From positions 434,001-498,000 of the forward strand of contig NZ_BMRY01000004.1 in the NCBI RefSeq assembly GCF_014648875.1: a stretch of DNA of 64,000 nucleotides, written 5' to 3'. Positions 25,280 through 33,431 of this stretch are shown in pieces. How positions within the stretch are numbered: the stretch's first letter is position 1; every line of letters starts with the position of its first letter. The translations under genes were made by a program, and so were the position numbers. Under the pieces are notes generated by a model, which saw only the letters and a program-made list of their open reading frames with translations, was not told where the DNA came from and did no database searches. Source of the DNA: Streptomyces parvus. Its GTDB lineage: Bacteria > Actinomycetota > Actinomycetes > Streptomycetales > Streptomycetaceae.

Positions 25280-25906
25280 ATGGCTGTCAGCAGGGGAGAG
25301 GTCTACGAGAACCCCCGATGCCGCGAGCGGGTGGTGATCCGCACACCCGCCGAGGAGACCGGCGGTCAGCGCACCATCATGGATGTGTACGTGCAGCCCG
25401 GCGGCGCCGTATCCGGGGCGCATGTCCATCCTCTGAGCGAGGAACGGTTCACGCTGGTCCGCGGACGGGTCGCGTTCTGGGTCGATGGCCGGGAAGTGGT
25501 CCTGGACCGGCCGGGGCAGACCATCCTGATACCCGCCGGAGCCAAGCACCGCTGGTGGAACGCCGGCGGCGACGAGTCCCGGCACGTCTGCGAACTGATC
25601 GGCCGTGCGGACCGGTTCGAGAAGCTGGTCCTGCGTCAGCTCTTCGGACTGGCGCAGGACGGCAAGACCACCCCGGAGGGGATGCCCCATCTGCTCCAGC
25701 AGGCAGTGACCACGCTGGAGTTCGAGGACGTCCTGCGGTTCACCTCGCCCGCCTGGCCGGTGCAGCGCGTGCTGTTCGGGGTCCTCGCCCCGATCGCGCG
25801 GCTGCTCGGCTACCAGGGCTGCAACCCCGAGTACATGGAACGCAAGCCCAGCGAGATCGCCGAACTGGAGCCGCTGCCCGACGAGGTCGCCGCCTGGCAC
25901 TGCTGA
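25280..25906 (+). CDS. Cupin domain protein
   Basis: A 208-aa protein with one cupin barrel at residues about 30-105: GAHVHPLSEERFTLVRG supplies the HxH and Glu metal ligands and GAKHRWWNAGG the distal His. A C-terminal helical part of about 90 residues follows (ending in ELEPLPDEVAAWHC). It may be a metal-dependent dioxygenase, isomerase or small-molecule binder. It is the last gene of the MFS-SDR-cupin operon. The ATG at 25280 has an AAAGGGAGG site. The role in the cluster is unassigned. Confidence 0.85.
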   Translation: MAVSRGEVYENPRCRERVVIRTPAEETGGQRTIMDVYVQPGGAVSGAHVHPLSEERFTLVRGRVAFWVDGREVVLDRPGQTILIPAGAKHRWWNAGGDESRHVCELIGRADRFEKLVLRQLFGLAQDGKTTPEGMPHLLQQAVTTLEFEDVLRFTSPAWPVQRVLFGVLAPIARLLGYQGCNPEYMERKPSEIAELEPLPDEVAAWHC

Positions 25907-25920
25907 GCCCGTAGGAAAGA

Positions 25921-25957
25921 GAAGAAGGGGGCGGTCCGGTGCGTCGCCCCCTTCTTC
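25921..25957 (+). terminator. Strong hairpin terminator after the cupin gene
   Basis: The left arm GAAGAAGGGGGCG (25921-25933) and right arm CGCCCCCTTCTTC (25945-25957) form 13 perfect pairs with an 11-nt loop, followed by TTC. It separates the MFS-SDR-cupin operon from the 26-41 kb biosynthetic operon. Confidence 0.88.
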
Positions 25958-25965
25958 TTCATGCC

Positions 25966-26048
25966 TTTTTCGGTTTCGGAATACGAAATTCCTGATGCCT
26001 GTATAAATTCTGGGATGATCCTGGTGCGGGCGCTGCCAGGATCTCCCC
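25966..26048 (+). promoter_or_regulatory. Promoter region of the AHBA/diazo operon
   Basis: An unusually AT-rich stretch for this window. A -10-like TATAAA is at 26002-26007. Upstream are a direct TTTCGG TTTCGG repeat and the inverted repeat TTTCG-GAATA-CGAAA. This is the only gap before a run of tightly packed genes from 26049 to 40730, so the main promoter is expected here. It may be the SARP target; no clean heptamer set was identified. Confidence 0.6.
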
Positions 26049-26714
26049 ATGAGACCGACATTGGTATCCGAAACGCTGCACGAATACATCGTGGAGAACA
26101 GCCTCCCGGTCGATGACGTACAGCGCGCTCTGATGGAACGCACGGCCGCGGTCGGCGACCGGGCCCGCATGCGGATCGGAACTCCACAAGGAACCTTCTT
26201 CACGCTCCTCGCGCAGATGATGTCCGCGCGCAAGGCCATCGAAGTCGGCACGTTCACCGGTTATTCGGCGCTCAGCATCGCCCGCGGTCTGCCGGCCGAC
26301 GGCCACCTCCTCACCTGTGACGTCAGTGAGGAGTGGACGGCCATCGCCCAGGAGGCGTGGAAGGAGGCCGGCGTCTCCGACCGGATCGAGCTGCGGCTCG
26401 GCCCCGCGCTGGACACGCTGCGCTCGCTGCCGACGGACCCCGAGTGGGACCTCGCCTTCATCGACGCGGACAAGGCGAACTACACCGCCTACTACGAGGA
26501 GCTCGTGCCGCGGATGCGCCCGGGCGGGGTGATCCTCGTCGACAACGTCCTGTGGTTCTCGACCGTGGTCGACGACCCCGAGGGCGAGGGCGCCCCCATG
26601 CGCGCGTTCAACGCCCATGTCGCGGCCGACCCGCGCGTCGAGGCGGTCATCCTGTCGATCGGCGACGGAGTGACAGTGGTCCGCAAGAGGGCGCAGGACC
26701 CCGGTCGGCCGTAG
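26049..26714 (+). CDS. Class I O-methyltransferase, caffeoyl-CoA OMT-like
   Basis: A 221-aa SAM-dependent, metal-assisted catechol-type O-methyltransferase: EVGTFTGYSALSIARGLP is motif I at residues about 64-81, DLAFIDADKANYTAYYE carries the metal-binding Asp residues near 136-150, and GGVILVDNVLW follows near 160. This family methylates one hydroxyl of a vicinal diol or aminophenol ring. A product derived from a hydroxylated 3-amino-4-hydroxybenzoate would be a plausible substrate. It is the first gene after the strong terminator and promoter, 30 bp before the GriI/CreI-like gene. Confidence 0.92.
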   Translation: MRPTLVSETLHEYIVENSLPVDDVQRALMERTAAVGDRARMRIGTPQGTFFTLLAQMMSARKAIEVGTFTGYSALSIARGLPADGHLLTCDVSEEWTAIAQEAWKEAGVSDRIELRLGPALDTLRSLPTDPEWDLAFIDADKANYTAYYEELVPRMRPGGVILVDNVLWFSTVVDDPEGEGAPMRAFNAHVAADPRVEAVILSIGDGVTVVRKRAQDPGRP

Positions 26715-26744
26715 ATCCCTCCTCGTCGCACAAGGGAGTGCCTG

Positions 26745-27557
26745 ATGAGAACGTCCTCCACCGGAAAGTCCCTGCGCCTGGCCCGGCTCTCCCGCCACCA
26801 GGACGGGCGCTACCTCTTCGTTCCGCTCGACCACTCGGTGTCCGACGGCCCGATCACCGCGGCGGACGCCTTCGACGGGCTGATCCGTGACGTCGTCGCG
26901 GGCGGCGCCGACGGCATCGTGGTGCACAAGGGCCGGGCCCGGGCGATCGCTCCCGAACGCCTCGCCGGCTGCTCGCTCCTGGTCCACCTCAGCGCCAGCA
27001 CGGCTCACGGCCCCGATGTCAACGCCAAGGTCCTGGTCGGGGACGTCGAGGACGCCATCCGGCTCGGCGCCGACGCGGTGAGCGTGCACGTGAACATCGG
27101 CTCCGACACCGAGTCGGAGCAGCTGGCGGACCTCGGCGCCGTCGCGGCTGCGTGTGATCGCTGGGGCATGCCCCTGCTGGCCATGATCTACCCACGTGGC
27201 CCCCGGGTCACCGACCCCTACGACCCCGTCCTGATATCCCACGTGGTCAACATCGCGGCCGACCTCGGTGTGGACATCGTCAAGACCGTGCTCGCCTCAC
27301 CGGTCGAGCGCATGGCCGAGGTCGTCGAGAGCTCCCCGTTGCCCGTGATCGTGGCGGGCGGCGGCCTCGGCACCTCCAGCCTGGCCGATTTCGCGACCGT
27401 CGCGCTCTCCGCCGGATGCCGGGGGCTGGCCGTCGGACGCCGCGTGTTCGGCTCCGCCGACCCCCGCGCGACCGTGCTGGAACTGGCCCAGATCCTGCAC
27501 GGCCCCAGCAGTCCCCCCTTCCCCGAACCCTCTCTGCGAATGGCAGGTGCCCTGTGA
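26745..27557 (+). CDS. creI: 2-amino-4,5-dihydroxy-6-oxo-7-phosphooxyheptanoate synthase (GriI/CreI-like aldolase)
   Basis: A 270-aa class I aldolase of the DhnA/FBA family. The Schiff-base Lys180 is in DIVKTVLA and Tyr149 in MIYPRG; PLDHSVSDGP near residue 27 and GGGLGTSS near 205 form the phosphate site. GriI and CreI condense aspartate semialdehyde with dihydroxyacetone phosphate to the C7 precursor of 3-amino-4-hydroxybenzoate. The immediate partner gene (GriH-like, GTGA overlap) makes this specific assignment strong; a 3-dehydroquinate-type archaeal pathway enzyme is the only close alternative. Confidence 0.93.
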   Translation: MRTSSTGKSLRLARLSRHQDGRYLFVPLDHSVSDGPITAADAFDGLIRDVVAGGADGIVVHKGRARAIAPERLAGCSLLVHLSASTAHGPDVNAKVLVGDVEDAIRLGADAVSVHVNIGSDTESEQLADLGAVAAACDRWGMPLLAMIYPRGPRVTDPYDPVLISHVVNIAADLGVDIVKTVLASPVERMAEVVESSPLPVIVAGGGLGTSSLADFATVALSAGCRGLAVGRRVFGSADPRATVLELAQILHGPSSPPFPEPSLRMAGAL

Positions 27558-28657
27558 AGCTCAGCTGGATCGACATCCGCTCCGTCGGATCGGCCAAGGC
27601 AGCGATCGTGGAGGAGGCGATCCACGCCCGTGTGGAGGGCATCCTCGCCTCGGACCCGGCGGACCTGGAAGGTCTGCCGCCCACCGTACGCAGGATCCTC
27701 TTCCTCCAGGGGCAGCCACTGCCCGAGAGCTTCGGGAACGCCGACATCGTCGTCGTCGAGCCCGACAAGCACGGCGAACCCTCCGAACTGGCCCACCTCC
27801 ACCCCGGCATCGAGTTCGGCCGGTACGTCGAGATCATCGATGCGGACACCCTGGAGGACGCCTGCCGGTCCGCCCGCACGGACCGCTGGAGCCTGCTGTA
27901 CTTCCGCGACCCCACCAAGATCCCGCTGGAGATCGTGATCGCCGCGGCCGCCCGGTCCGAGGGCAGCCTCGTCACCGTCGCCCAGGACGTCGAGGAGGCC
28001 GAGATCATCTTCGGCGTCCTCGAGCTGGGTTCGGACGGCGTCCTCATGGCCCCGGCGGCCGTCGGCGACGCGACCGCCCTGAAGCGGGCCGCCGACTCCG
28101 GCGTGGCCGACGTGCAGCTCACCGAGCTGGAGGTCACCTCCACCGCCCACGTCGGCATGGGCGACCGGGCCTGCGTGGACACCGCCACGTACTTCCGCGA
28201 GGACGAAGGGATCCTCGTCGGCTCGACGTCCAAAGGCATGATCCTCTGCGTCAGTGAGACGCACCCCCTGCCCTACATGCCCACCCGGCCCTTCCGGGTC
28301 AACGCCGGCGCCATCCACTCGTACACCCTGGGGCAGAACGAGCGCACCAACTACCTCAGCGAGCTGAAGGCCGGCAGCCGGATCACCGCGGTGGACATCC
28401 ACGGGAAGACCCGGCTGGTGACGGTCGGCCGGGTGAAGATCGAGAGCCGCCCGCTGATCCTCATCGAGGCCACGGCCCCCGACGGACGCACCGCCAACCT
28501 GATCCTCCAGGACGACTGGCACGTCCGGGTCCTGGGACCGGGCGGCAAGGTCCTCAACAGCACGGAGCTGAAGCCCGGCGACAAGGTCCTGGGCTACCTG
28601 CCCTCCGAGGACCGCCACGTCGGCTACCCGATCGACGAGTTCTGCCTGGAGAAGTGA
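27554..28657 (+). CDS. creH: 3-amino-4-hydroxybenzoate synthase, DHQ synthase II family (GriH/CreH-like)
   Basis: A 367-aa member of the archaeal-type 3-dehydroquinate synthase II family. KLSWIDIR is at the N-terminus, the GMGDRACVDT, GSTSKGMILCVSETH and PFRVNAGAIHSY blocks are in the middle, and a C-terminal beta-rich part follows. GriH and CreH cyclise and aromatise the C7 aldol product to 3-amino-4-hydroxybenzoic acid without the shikimate route. The GTG start overlaps the aldolase stop (GTGA), so the two enzymes are made together. The ring so produced is the expected substrate for the downstream oxygenases, methyltransferases and diazotase. Confidence 0.94.
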   Translation: MKLSWIDIRSVGSAKAAIVEEAIHARVEGILASDPADLEGLPPTVRRILFLQGQPLPESFGNADIVVVEPDKHGEPSELAHLHPGIEFGRYVEIIDADTLEDACRSARTDRWSLLYFRDPTKIPLEIVIAAAARSEGSLVTVAQDVEEAEIIFGVLELGSDGVLMAPAAVGDATALKRAADSGVADVQLTELEVTSTAHVGMGDRACVDTATYFREDEGILVGSTSKGMILCVSETHPLPYMPTRPFRVNAGAIHSYTLGQNERTNYLSELKAGSRITAVDIHGKTRLVTVGRVKIESRPLILIEATAPDGRTANLILQDDWHVRVLGPGGKVLNSTELKPGDKVLGYLPSEDRHVGYPIDEFCLEK

Positions 28658-28739
28658 GCGACCCGGCGGCGGCCCCGACGGCCGCCGCCGGCCCCGCCTC
28701 CACCGAAGCCGGCCGCCGCACCACGAGAGAGGCACACGC

Positions 28740-30515
28740 ATGAACATCCTCCGGACCCAGCGGTCCGCCGCGCAACGCCTGCGTCTGACGCTCGACCGGC
28801 AGTTGGGCGCCGGCAACTTCTTCTGGCACGCCTGGCGCATCGCCACCGACCGGGACCGGCCGCTCCTCTTCCACCCCGATGTCACCTCCGGCACCTGGGA
28901 CGAGGGCGAGCTGCCCGGACACTCGCTCAACGACCTGCGGATCACCGCCATCCGGTACGCGCACTGGTACCGCAGCCACGGAGTGCTCCCGGGCACCCAC
29001 GTCGGCGTCCACACCCGCAACGGCCTGTACGGACTGCTCCACCACATCGCGATCACCGGCCTCGGCGCGGTCGCCGTGCACTGCAACCCCAAGATGCCCG
29101 TCGACACCGCCGCCGAGTACTTCCGGCGCACCCGCACCACCGTGCTCGTCGGCGACGCGGATCTGCTCGCCGGATGCGCCGGGGCCTGGGAACGGTCGGG
29201 CACCACCCCGCACAAGAAGATCCTCACCGAGGACATCCGGCACCTCGACGAGACCGCGCCGCGTCCCTCGGGGCCGCTGCCCGGATTCCCGTACGCGCAC
29301 CGGGGCGACGACCTCGTGATGATCTCGCACTCCTCGGGAACCACCGGCCGCCCCAAGGCCCCCGTCTTCACCCACGCCTCCTTCTTCGACGGCAAGCGCG
29401 AACGGCTGTGGACCTTCCCGTCCCTGACATCGGACCGGATGCTGACCGCCCTGCCGCACAGCCACTCCGCGGGCATCAGCTATCTGAGCCTCGCCCTGCT
29501 GCTGGGCATCCCCACCCTCGTCCTCGACGGCGCGGACGGGGCATCGGTCGTACGGGCCGTCAACCGCTTCCGCCCGACCTTCGTCCTGGGCTTCCCGCTG
29601 ACCCTGGCGGAGGTCGACGTCGCGCAGATCACGCCGTACGGCGCCCAGTCCATCCACACCTGGAACGGGATGGGCGACGCCTCGCACGAGCGGCACATCC
29701 GGCCGCTCACCGCACTCGGCATGCGGCGCGAGGGACGCCGCCGGGTCGCGGGCTCGGCCTACGTCGACGGCCTGGGCTCCTCCGAGATGGGCATGGTCCT
29801 CTTCCGTACCGTCCACACGCCGGAGACCACCGAGTTCGGCCGGCTCATCGGCCTCCCCGTCAAGGCTGTTCGCGACGCGGCCGTCCTCGACGAGCAGGGC
29901 AGGCCGGTGCCCGACGGGCAGCCCGGACTCCTCGGGGTGCGCACCCCGAGCGTCACCCCCGGCTACTGGGACGACCCGTCCCTGAGCCGGGACTCCCTCA
30001 GCAACGGCTACTTCCTGACCGGGGACGTGGTCCGCCGGGAGGCCGACGGCCGCTGGTACCACCTGGACCGCACCCCCGACGTGATCCACACCGAGTCCGG
30101 CCCGGTCCACAGCCTCCCGCTGGAGGAGTCGGTGCTGCTGACCACACAGGCCCTGGACACCGCCGTCGTCGCCGTGGAGGACCCCGACCACCCCGGGGCG
30201 TCCCTCCCGGCCGCCGTCGTGCTGTTCGACGACGGCGTGCCGCGCTCCGCCCGTGACCTGCTGGACCTGTGCAACGTCGCGTTGCAGCGCAAGGCGCTCG
30301 CCCCGCTCGCCGCCCTCGTCGTGGCCGCGGACCGCACGGAACTGCCGGTGGGCCCGACGGGGAAGATCCTCAAGCGCGTCCTGCGCGAGGAGCACGGCCC
30401 CGTCCTGCGCCGCCCCGCCGGAGGGCCCGTGGCACACGACCGCGCCGCACCGGCCGCCGGGTCCGCCCCGGAACCCGCGGACGCCGGCCCGGGCACCGCC
30501 CGCGAGACGGCGTGA
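28740..30515 (+). CDS. creM: ATP-dependent ligase-like enzyme, candidate diazotase (CreM-like)
   Basis: A 591-aa ANL-superfamily protein with the P-loop SHSSGTTGRPK at about residues 196-206, an SSEMG segment where A5 is expected, FLTGDVV near residue 422, and the C-terminal catalytic Lys in GPTGKILKR near 541. In cremeomycin and related pathways (CreM, AvaA6, CmaA6) homologues use ATP and nitrite to diazotise an aromatic amine. The same operon makes both the aromatic amine and nitrous acid, so diazotisation is preferred over simple acyl-CoA ligation. The last 45 residues are Ala/Pro-rich. The ATG at 28740 has AGAGAGG upstream. Confidence 0.85.
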   Translation: MNILRTQRSAAQRLRLTLDRQLGAGNFFWHAWRIATDRDRPLLFHPDVTSGTWDEGELPGHSLNDLRITAIRYAHWYRSHGVLPGTHVGVHTRNGLYGLLHHIAITGLGAVAVHCNPKMPVDTAAEYFRRTRTTVLVGDADLLAGCAGAWERSGTTPHKKILTEDIRHLDETAPRPSGPLPGFPYAHRGDDLVMISHSSGTTGRPKAPVFTHASFFDGKRERLWTFPSLTSDRMLTALPHSHSAGISYLSLALLLGIPTLVLDGADGASVVRAVNRFRPTFVLGFPLTLAEVDVAQITPYGAQSIHTWNGMGDASHERHIRPLTALGMRREGRRRVAGSAYVDGLGSSEMGMVLFRTVHTPETTEFGRLIGLPVKAVRDAAVLDEQGRPVPDGQPGLLGVRTPSVTPGYWDDPSLSRDSLSNGYFLTGDVVRREADGRWYHLDRTPDVIHTESGPVHSLPLEESVLLTTQALDTAVVAVEDPDHPGASLPAAVVLFDDGVPRSARDLLDLCNVALQRKALAPLAALVVAADRTELPVGPTGKILKRVLREEHGPVLRRPAGGPVAHDRAAPAAGSAPEPADAGPGTARETA

Positions 30516-30567
30516 CCCTCCACCGACGCCCCCGCCGGACCAACTGACCTCCGAAAGGATCCGACCC

Positions 30568-31584
30568 GTGTCCGACGTGCATCCCACACGTCGCGTGGTG
30601 GACCTCCTCACCGGCGCCTGGCAGGCCCAGGCGCTCCACGCGGCCGCCGTACTCGACCTCCCCGACCACATCCACCGCGGGCGCGGCACGACCGCGGAAC
30701 TCGCCGACGCGACCGGCTGCGAGAAAGACGGCATCGAACGCCTGATGCGCCTGCTCACCGCCATGGGCGTGTTCACCGGCGGGAACGACGAAGGCTACCG
30801 GCTCACCGAGGTCGGCGACCTGCTCCGCACCGACCACGCCCGCTCCATGCGGGACATGGCCGTCATCTACGGCGAGGAGTTCCACCGGGCGTGGGGCGCG
30901 GTGGTCCCCGCCGTCCGCACCGGTGTCTCCGGGTTCCGGCACGCCTTCGGCGTCACCCTCGGCGAACACCTCGCGGCCGACCCCGGGGCCGCCGCCGGAT
31001 TCCAGCGGGCGATGAACGCGGGCAACGTCTTCTTCCAGGACGTCCTCCGGGCCCACGACTTCGGGGCCGACCGCACCGTCGTCGACGTCGCGGGCGGGGG
31101 AGGCATGCTGCTCTCCACGATCCTCGCCGCCCACCCGGACCTGCACGGCGTACTGCTCGACCTGCCGCACGTCGTCCCGGTCGCCGACGCCCATCTGACG
31201 CGGGAACTCGGCCCCGGCCGGCACCGCACCGTCGCCGGGGACGTCTTCGACAGCGTTCCCGGTGGCGGCGACGTCTACCTGCTGTCCCGGATCCTCCAGG
31301 ACTGGGACGACGAGCACTGCCTGCGCCTGCTGACCTCGATCCGGCGGGCGATGCCCGCCACGGCCCGGCTGCTGATCGTCGAGCGGGTCATCCCCACCGA
31401 CGGCTCGGCCCTGCTGCCGCTCCTCTGGGACCTGCACCTGCTGATGGCGGCCGGCGGCCGGGAGCGCACGCTCGACGGCTACCGGTCCCTCCTCGACGGC
31501 GCGGGACTGCGCCTGGAATCCGTGACGGAGATGTCTCTGGAGACCAGCCTGCTCATCGCGGTCCCGGCGGAGGAGAACCGGTGA
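30568..31584 (+). CDS. SAM-dependent O-methyltransferase with dimerisation domain
   Basis: A 338-aa plant-COMT/DnrK-type methyltransferase: an N-terminal winged-helix dimerisation domain (residues about 5-95, VVDLLTGAWQAQALHAAAVLDLP cut by position), motif I VVDVAGGGGM near 170-179, ARLLIVERVIP near 270, and the terminal LETSLLIAVPA. It likely methylates a phenolic hydroxyl added to the AHBA ring, the role of CreN in cremeomycin; the second methyltransferase at 26049 is the competing candidate. The start is GTG 30568 with GAAAGGA upstream. The stop overlaps the next start (GTGA). Confidence 0.9.
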   Translation: MSDVHPTRRVVDLLTGAWQAQALHAAAVLDLPDHIHRGRGTTAELADATGCEKDGIERLMRLLTAMGVFTGGNDEGYRLTEVGDLLRTDHARSMRDMAVIYGEEFHRAWGAVVPAVRTGVSGFRHAFGVTLGEHLAADPGAAAGFQRAMNAGNVFFQDVLRAHDFGADRTVVDVAGGGGMLLSTILAAHPDLHGVLLDLPHVVPVADAHLTRELGPGRHRTVAGDVFDSVPGGGDVYLLSRILQDWDDEHCLRLLTSIRRAMPATARLLIVERVIPTDGSALLPLLWDLHLLMAAGGRERTLDGYRSLLDGAGLRLESVTEMSLETSLLIAVPAEENR

Positions 31585-33431
31585 ACGCGACCCCCACGCC
31601 CGGCCGCCACGTCCCCGTGCTGATCGTCGGCGGCGGAGGCTCCGGGCTGACCGCCTCCCTGGCCCTGTCCGATCTCGGCGTCGACACCCTGCTGATCGAG
31701 CGCCATCCCACCACGTCCGTCCAGCCCAAGGCGCACATCCTCAACGCCCGGACGATGGAGATATTCGACCACCTCGGCGTCGCGGAGGACATCCACCGCG
31801 AGGGATCCCCGGCCGAGAACCGCGCGGCGATGGTGTGGCTCTCCAGCCTCGGCGGGGACGCGCCCTACGACCGGCAGGTGCTCCACCGCACCAGCGCGTA
31901 CGGCGGCGGCGAACTCGCCGAACGCTACGCCCTGGCCTCCGCCCAGCCGCACGCCAACCTCGGCCAGCGCTGGCTCGAACCCCTGCTGCGCCGGCACGCG
32001 GAGAAGCGCGCCCCCGGCGGCCTGCTCTTCCACCACGAGCTGACCGCCCTCGACGAGGACCCCGACGGGGTGACCGCCACCGTCCTCGACCGGGGGAGCG
32101 GACAGACCTTCACGGTGCGCGCCGCCTACGTGGTCGCGGCCGACGGCGGCAAGACGATCGGCCGGCTGCGCTCCATCCCCATGGAGGGCACCCCGACCTT
32201 CCTGGAGTGGATCAACCTCCATGTCAGGGCGGACTTCTCGGCGTTCATCCCGTGCGACGACACCGTCGTCAACCGGGTCTCCAGCCTTGCCGAGGACGGC
32301 ACCCTGCAGCACTGCGGGGTGGTACCGATGGGCCCCGACCGGTGGGGCCGCCACTCCGAGGAGTGGACGCTGATGTTCTCCCGGCCGCCGGGCGCCGCTG
32401 ACCTCGACGACGACACGATCGTCGCGATGGTGCGGCGTACGCTCAAGCTCCCCGACGACCACCCCATGGACGTCGAGAGCATCAGCCGCTGGCCCGTCGA
32501 GGGCACCGTCGCCCGGCGGTTCCGCTCGGGGCGCGTCTTCCTGGTCGGCGACGCCGCTCACCGCCACCCCCCGTCGGGAGCCCTGGGGCTCAACACCGGG
32601 GTGCAGGACTCCCACAACCTGGCCTGGAAGCTGGCCCTGGTCCTGGCTGGATCGGCGGACGACGCCCTGCTCGACACGTACGAGTCCGAGCGCCGTCCGG
32701 TGGCCCGACGGGTCGTCGAACGCGCCCTGTTCTCGCTCTTCAACCAGATCGCGTTCACCGCGGGCACCGGCGTGGTGCAGGGAGCCCACCCCGACTGGAA
32801 CCGCGCCCAGATGACCGCGCTCTTCTCCGACACCCCCGACGGCGAAACCCGCCGGGCCGTGCTGCGCGAGTACTTCGACACCAACCGCATCACCACCGCC
32901 CACCTGGGCCTGGAGATGGGATACGACTACGCCGACGCCGGATCCGTCACCTCCGACGGAACCCCGCGCCCCCCGCAGGACCCCCTGGGGCTGGAGTACG
33001 AACAGACGGCCCGCCCCGGCTCCCGGCTGCCGCACGCCTGGCTCACCGAGGACGGCACCCGGACCGGCACCCACCGGCTGCACCGCGCCCCCGGCTCGTT
33101 CCTGCTGCTCGCGGGTGCCGAGGGCACGGCCTGGGTTGAGGCCGCCCGGCTGCTGGCCCGGCGGTACGGCGTGCGGATCGACGCCTACGCCGTGGGCGGC
33201 GAGGGCGCCGTGGCCGACCCCGAAGGCCGGTGGCGGAAGCTGCGGGGCCACGACGAGCACGGCGCGGTCCTGGTCCGCCCCGACGGGTTCGTGACGATGC
33301 GCGAGCGCTCTGACTGCGCCGACCCGGCGCGTGTGGTGGAGCAGGCGCTCCTGACGGCGCTCGGCCGGGACCGTGAGGCCGTCGCCGGCGACGGGCCCGG
33401 GCCGCGCACCGAGGAGGGCGACGCCGGATGA
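31581..33431 (+). CDS. Class A flavin monooxygenase (PHBH/phenol hydroxylase type) 1
   Basis: A 616-aa aromatic hydroxylase. The FAD Rossmann GGGGSGLTA is at residues about 17-25, the DG motif (AADGGKTIGR) near 190, and the GD motif VFLVGDAAHRHPPSG near 316. A C-terminal thioredoxin-like domain follows (FLLLAGAEG to LVRPDGFVTMR). It uses NADPH and O2 to hydroxylate a phenolic ring. It is a candidate for the CreL-like hydroxylation ortho to the AHBA amine or a further ring oxidation. It overlaps its neighbours at both ends (GTGA and ATGA). Confidence 0.92.
   Translation: MNATPTPGRHVPVLIVGGGGSGLTASLALSDLGVDTLLIERHPTTSVQPKAHILNARTMEIFDHLGVAEDIHREGSPAENRAAMVWLSSLGGDAPYDRQVLHRTSAYGGGELAERYALASAQPHANLGQRWLEPLLRRHAEKRAPGGLLFHHELTALDEDPDGVTATVLDRGSGQTFTVRAAYVVAADGGKTIGRLRSIPMEGTPTFLEWINLHVRADFSAFIPCDDTVVNRVSSLAEDGTLQHCGVVPMGPDRWGRHSEEWTLMFSRPPGAADLDDDTIVAMVRRTLKLPDDHPMDVESISRWPVEGTVARRFRSGRVFLVGDAAHRHPPSGALGLNTGVQDSHNLAWKLALVLAGSADDALLDTYESERRPVARRVVERALFSLFNQIAFTAGTGVVQGAHPDWNRAQMTALFSDTPDGETRRAVLREYFDTNRITTAHLGLEMGYDYADAGSVTSDGTPRPPQDPLGLEYEQTARPGSRLPHAWLTEDGTRTGTHRLHRAPGSFLLLAGAEGTAWVEAARLLARRYGVRIDAYAVGGEGAVADPEGRWRKLRGHDEHGAVLVRPDGFVTMRERSDCADPARVVEQALLTALGRDREAVAGDGPGPRTEEGDAG

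Noticed and set aside
27218..30776. Long minus-strand frames of 752 and 740 aa opposite the creI/creH/creM-like genes
   Set aside because: Antisense of well-recognised enzymes, with repetitive Gly/Val/Arg composition typical of GC-bias shadows.
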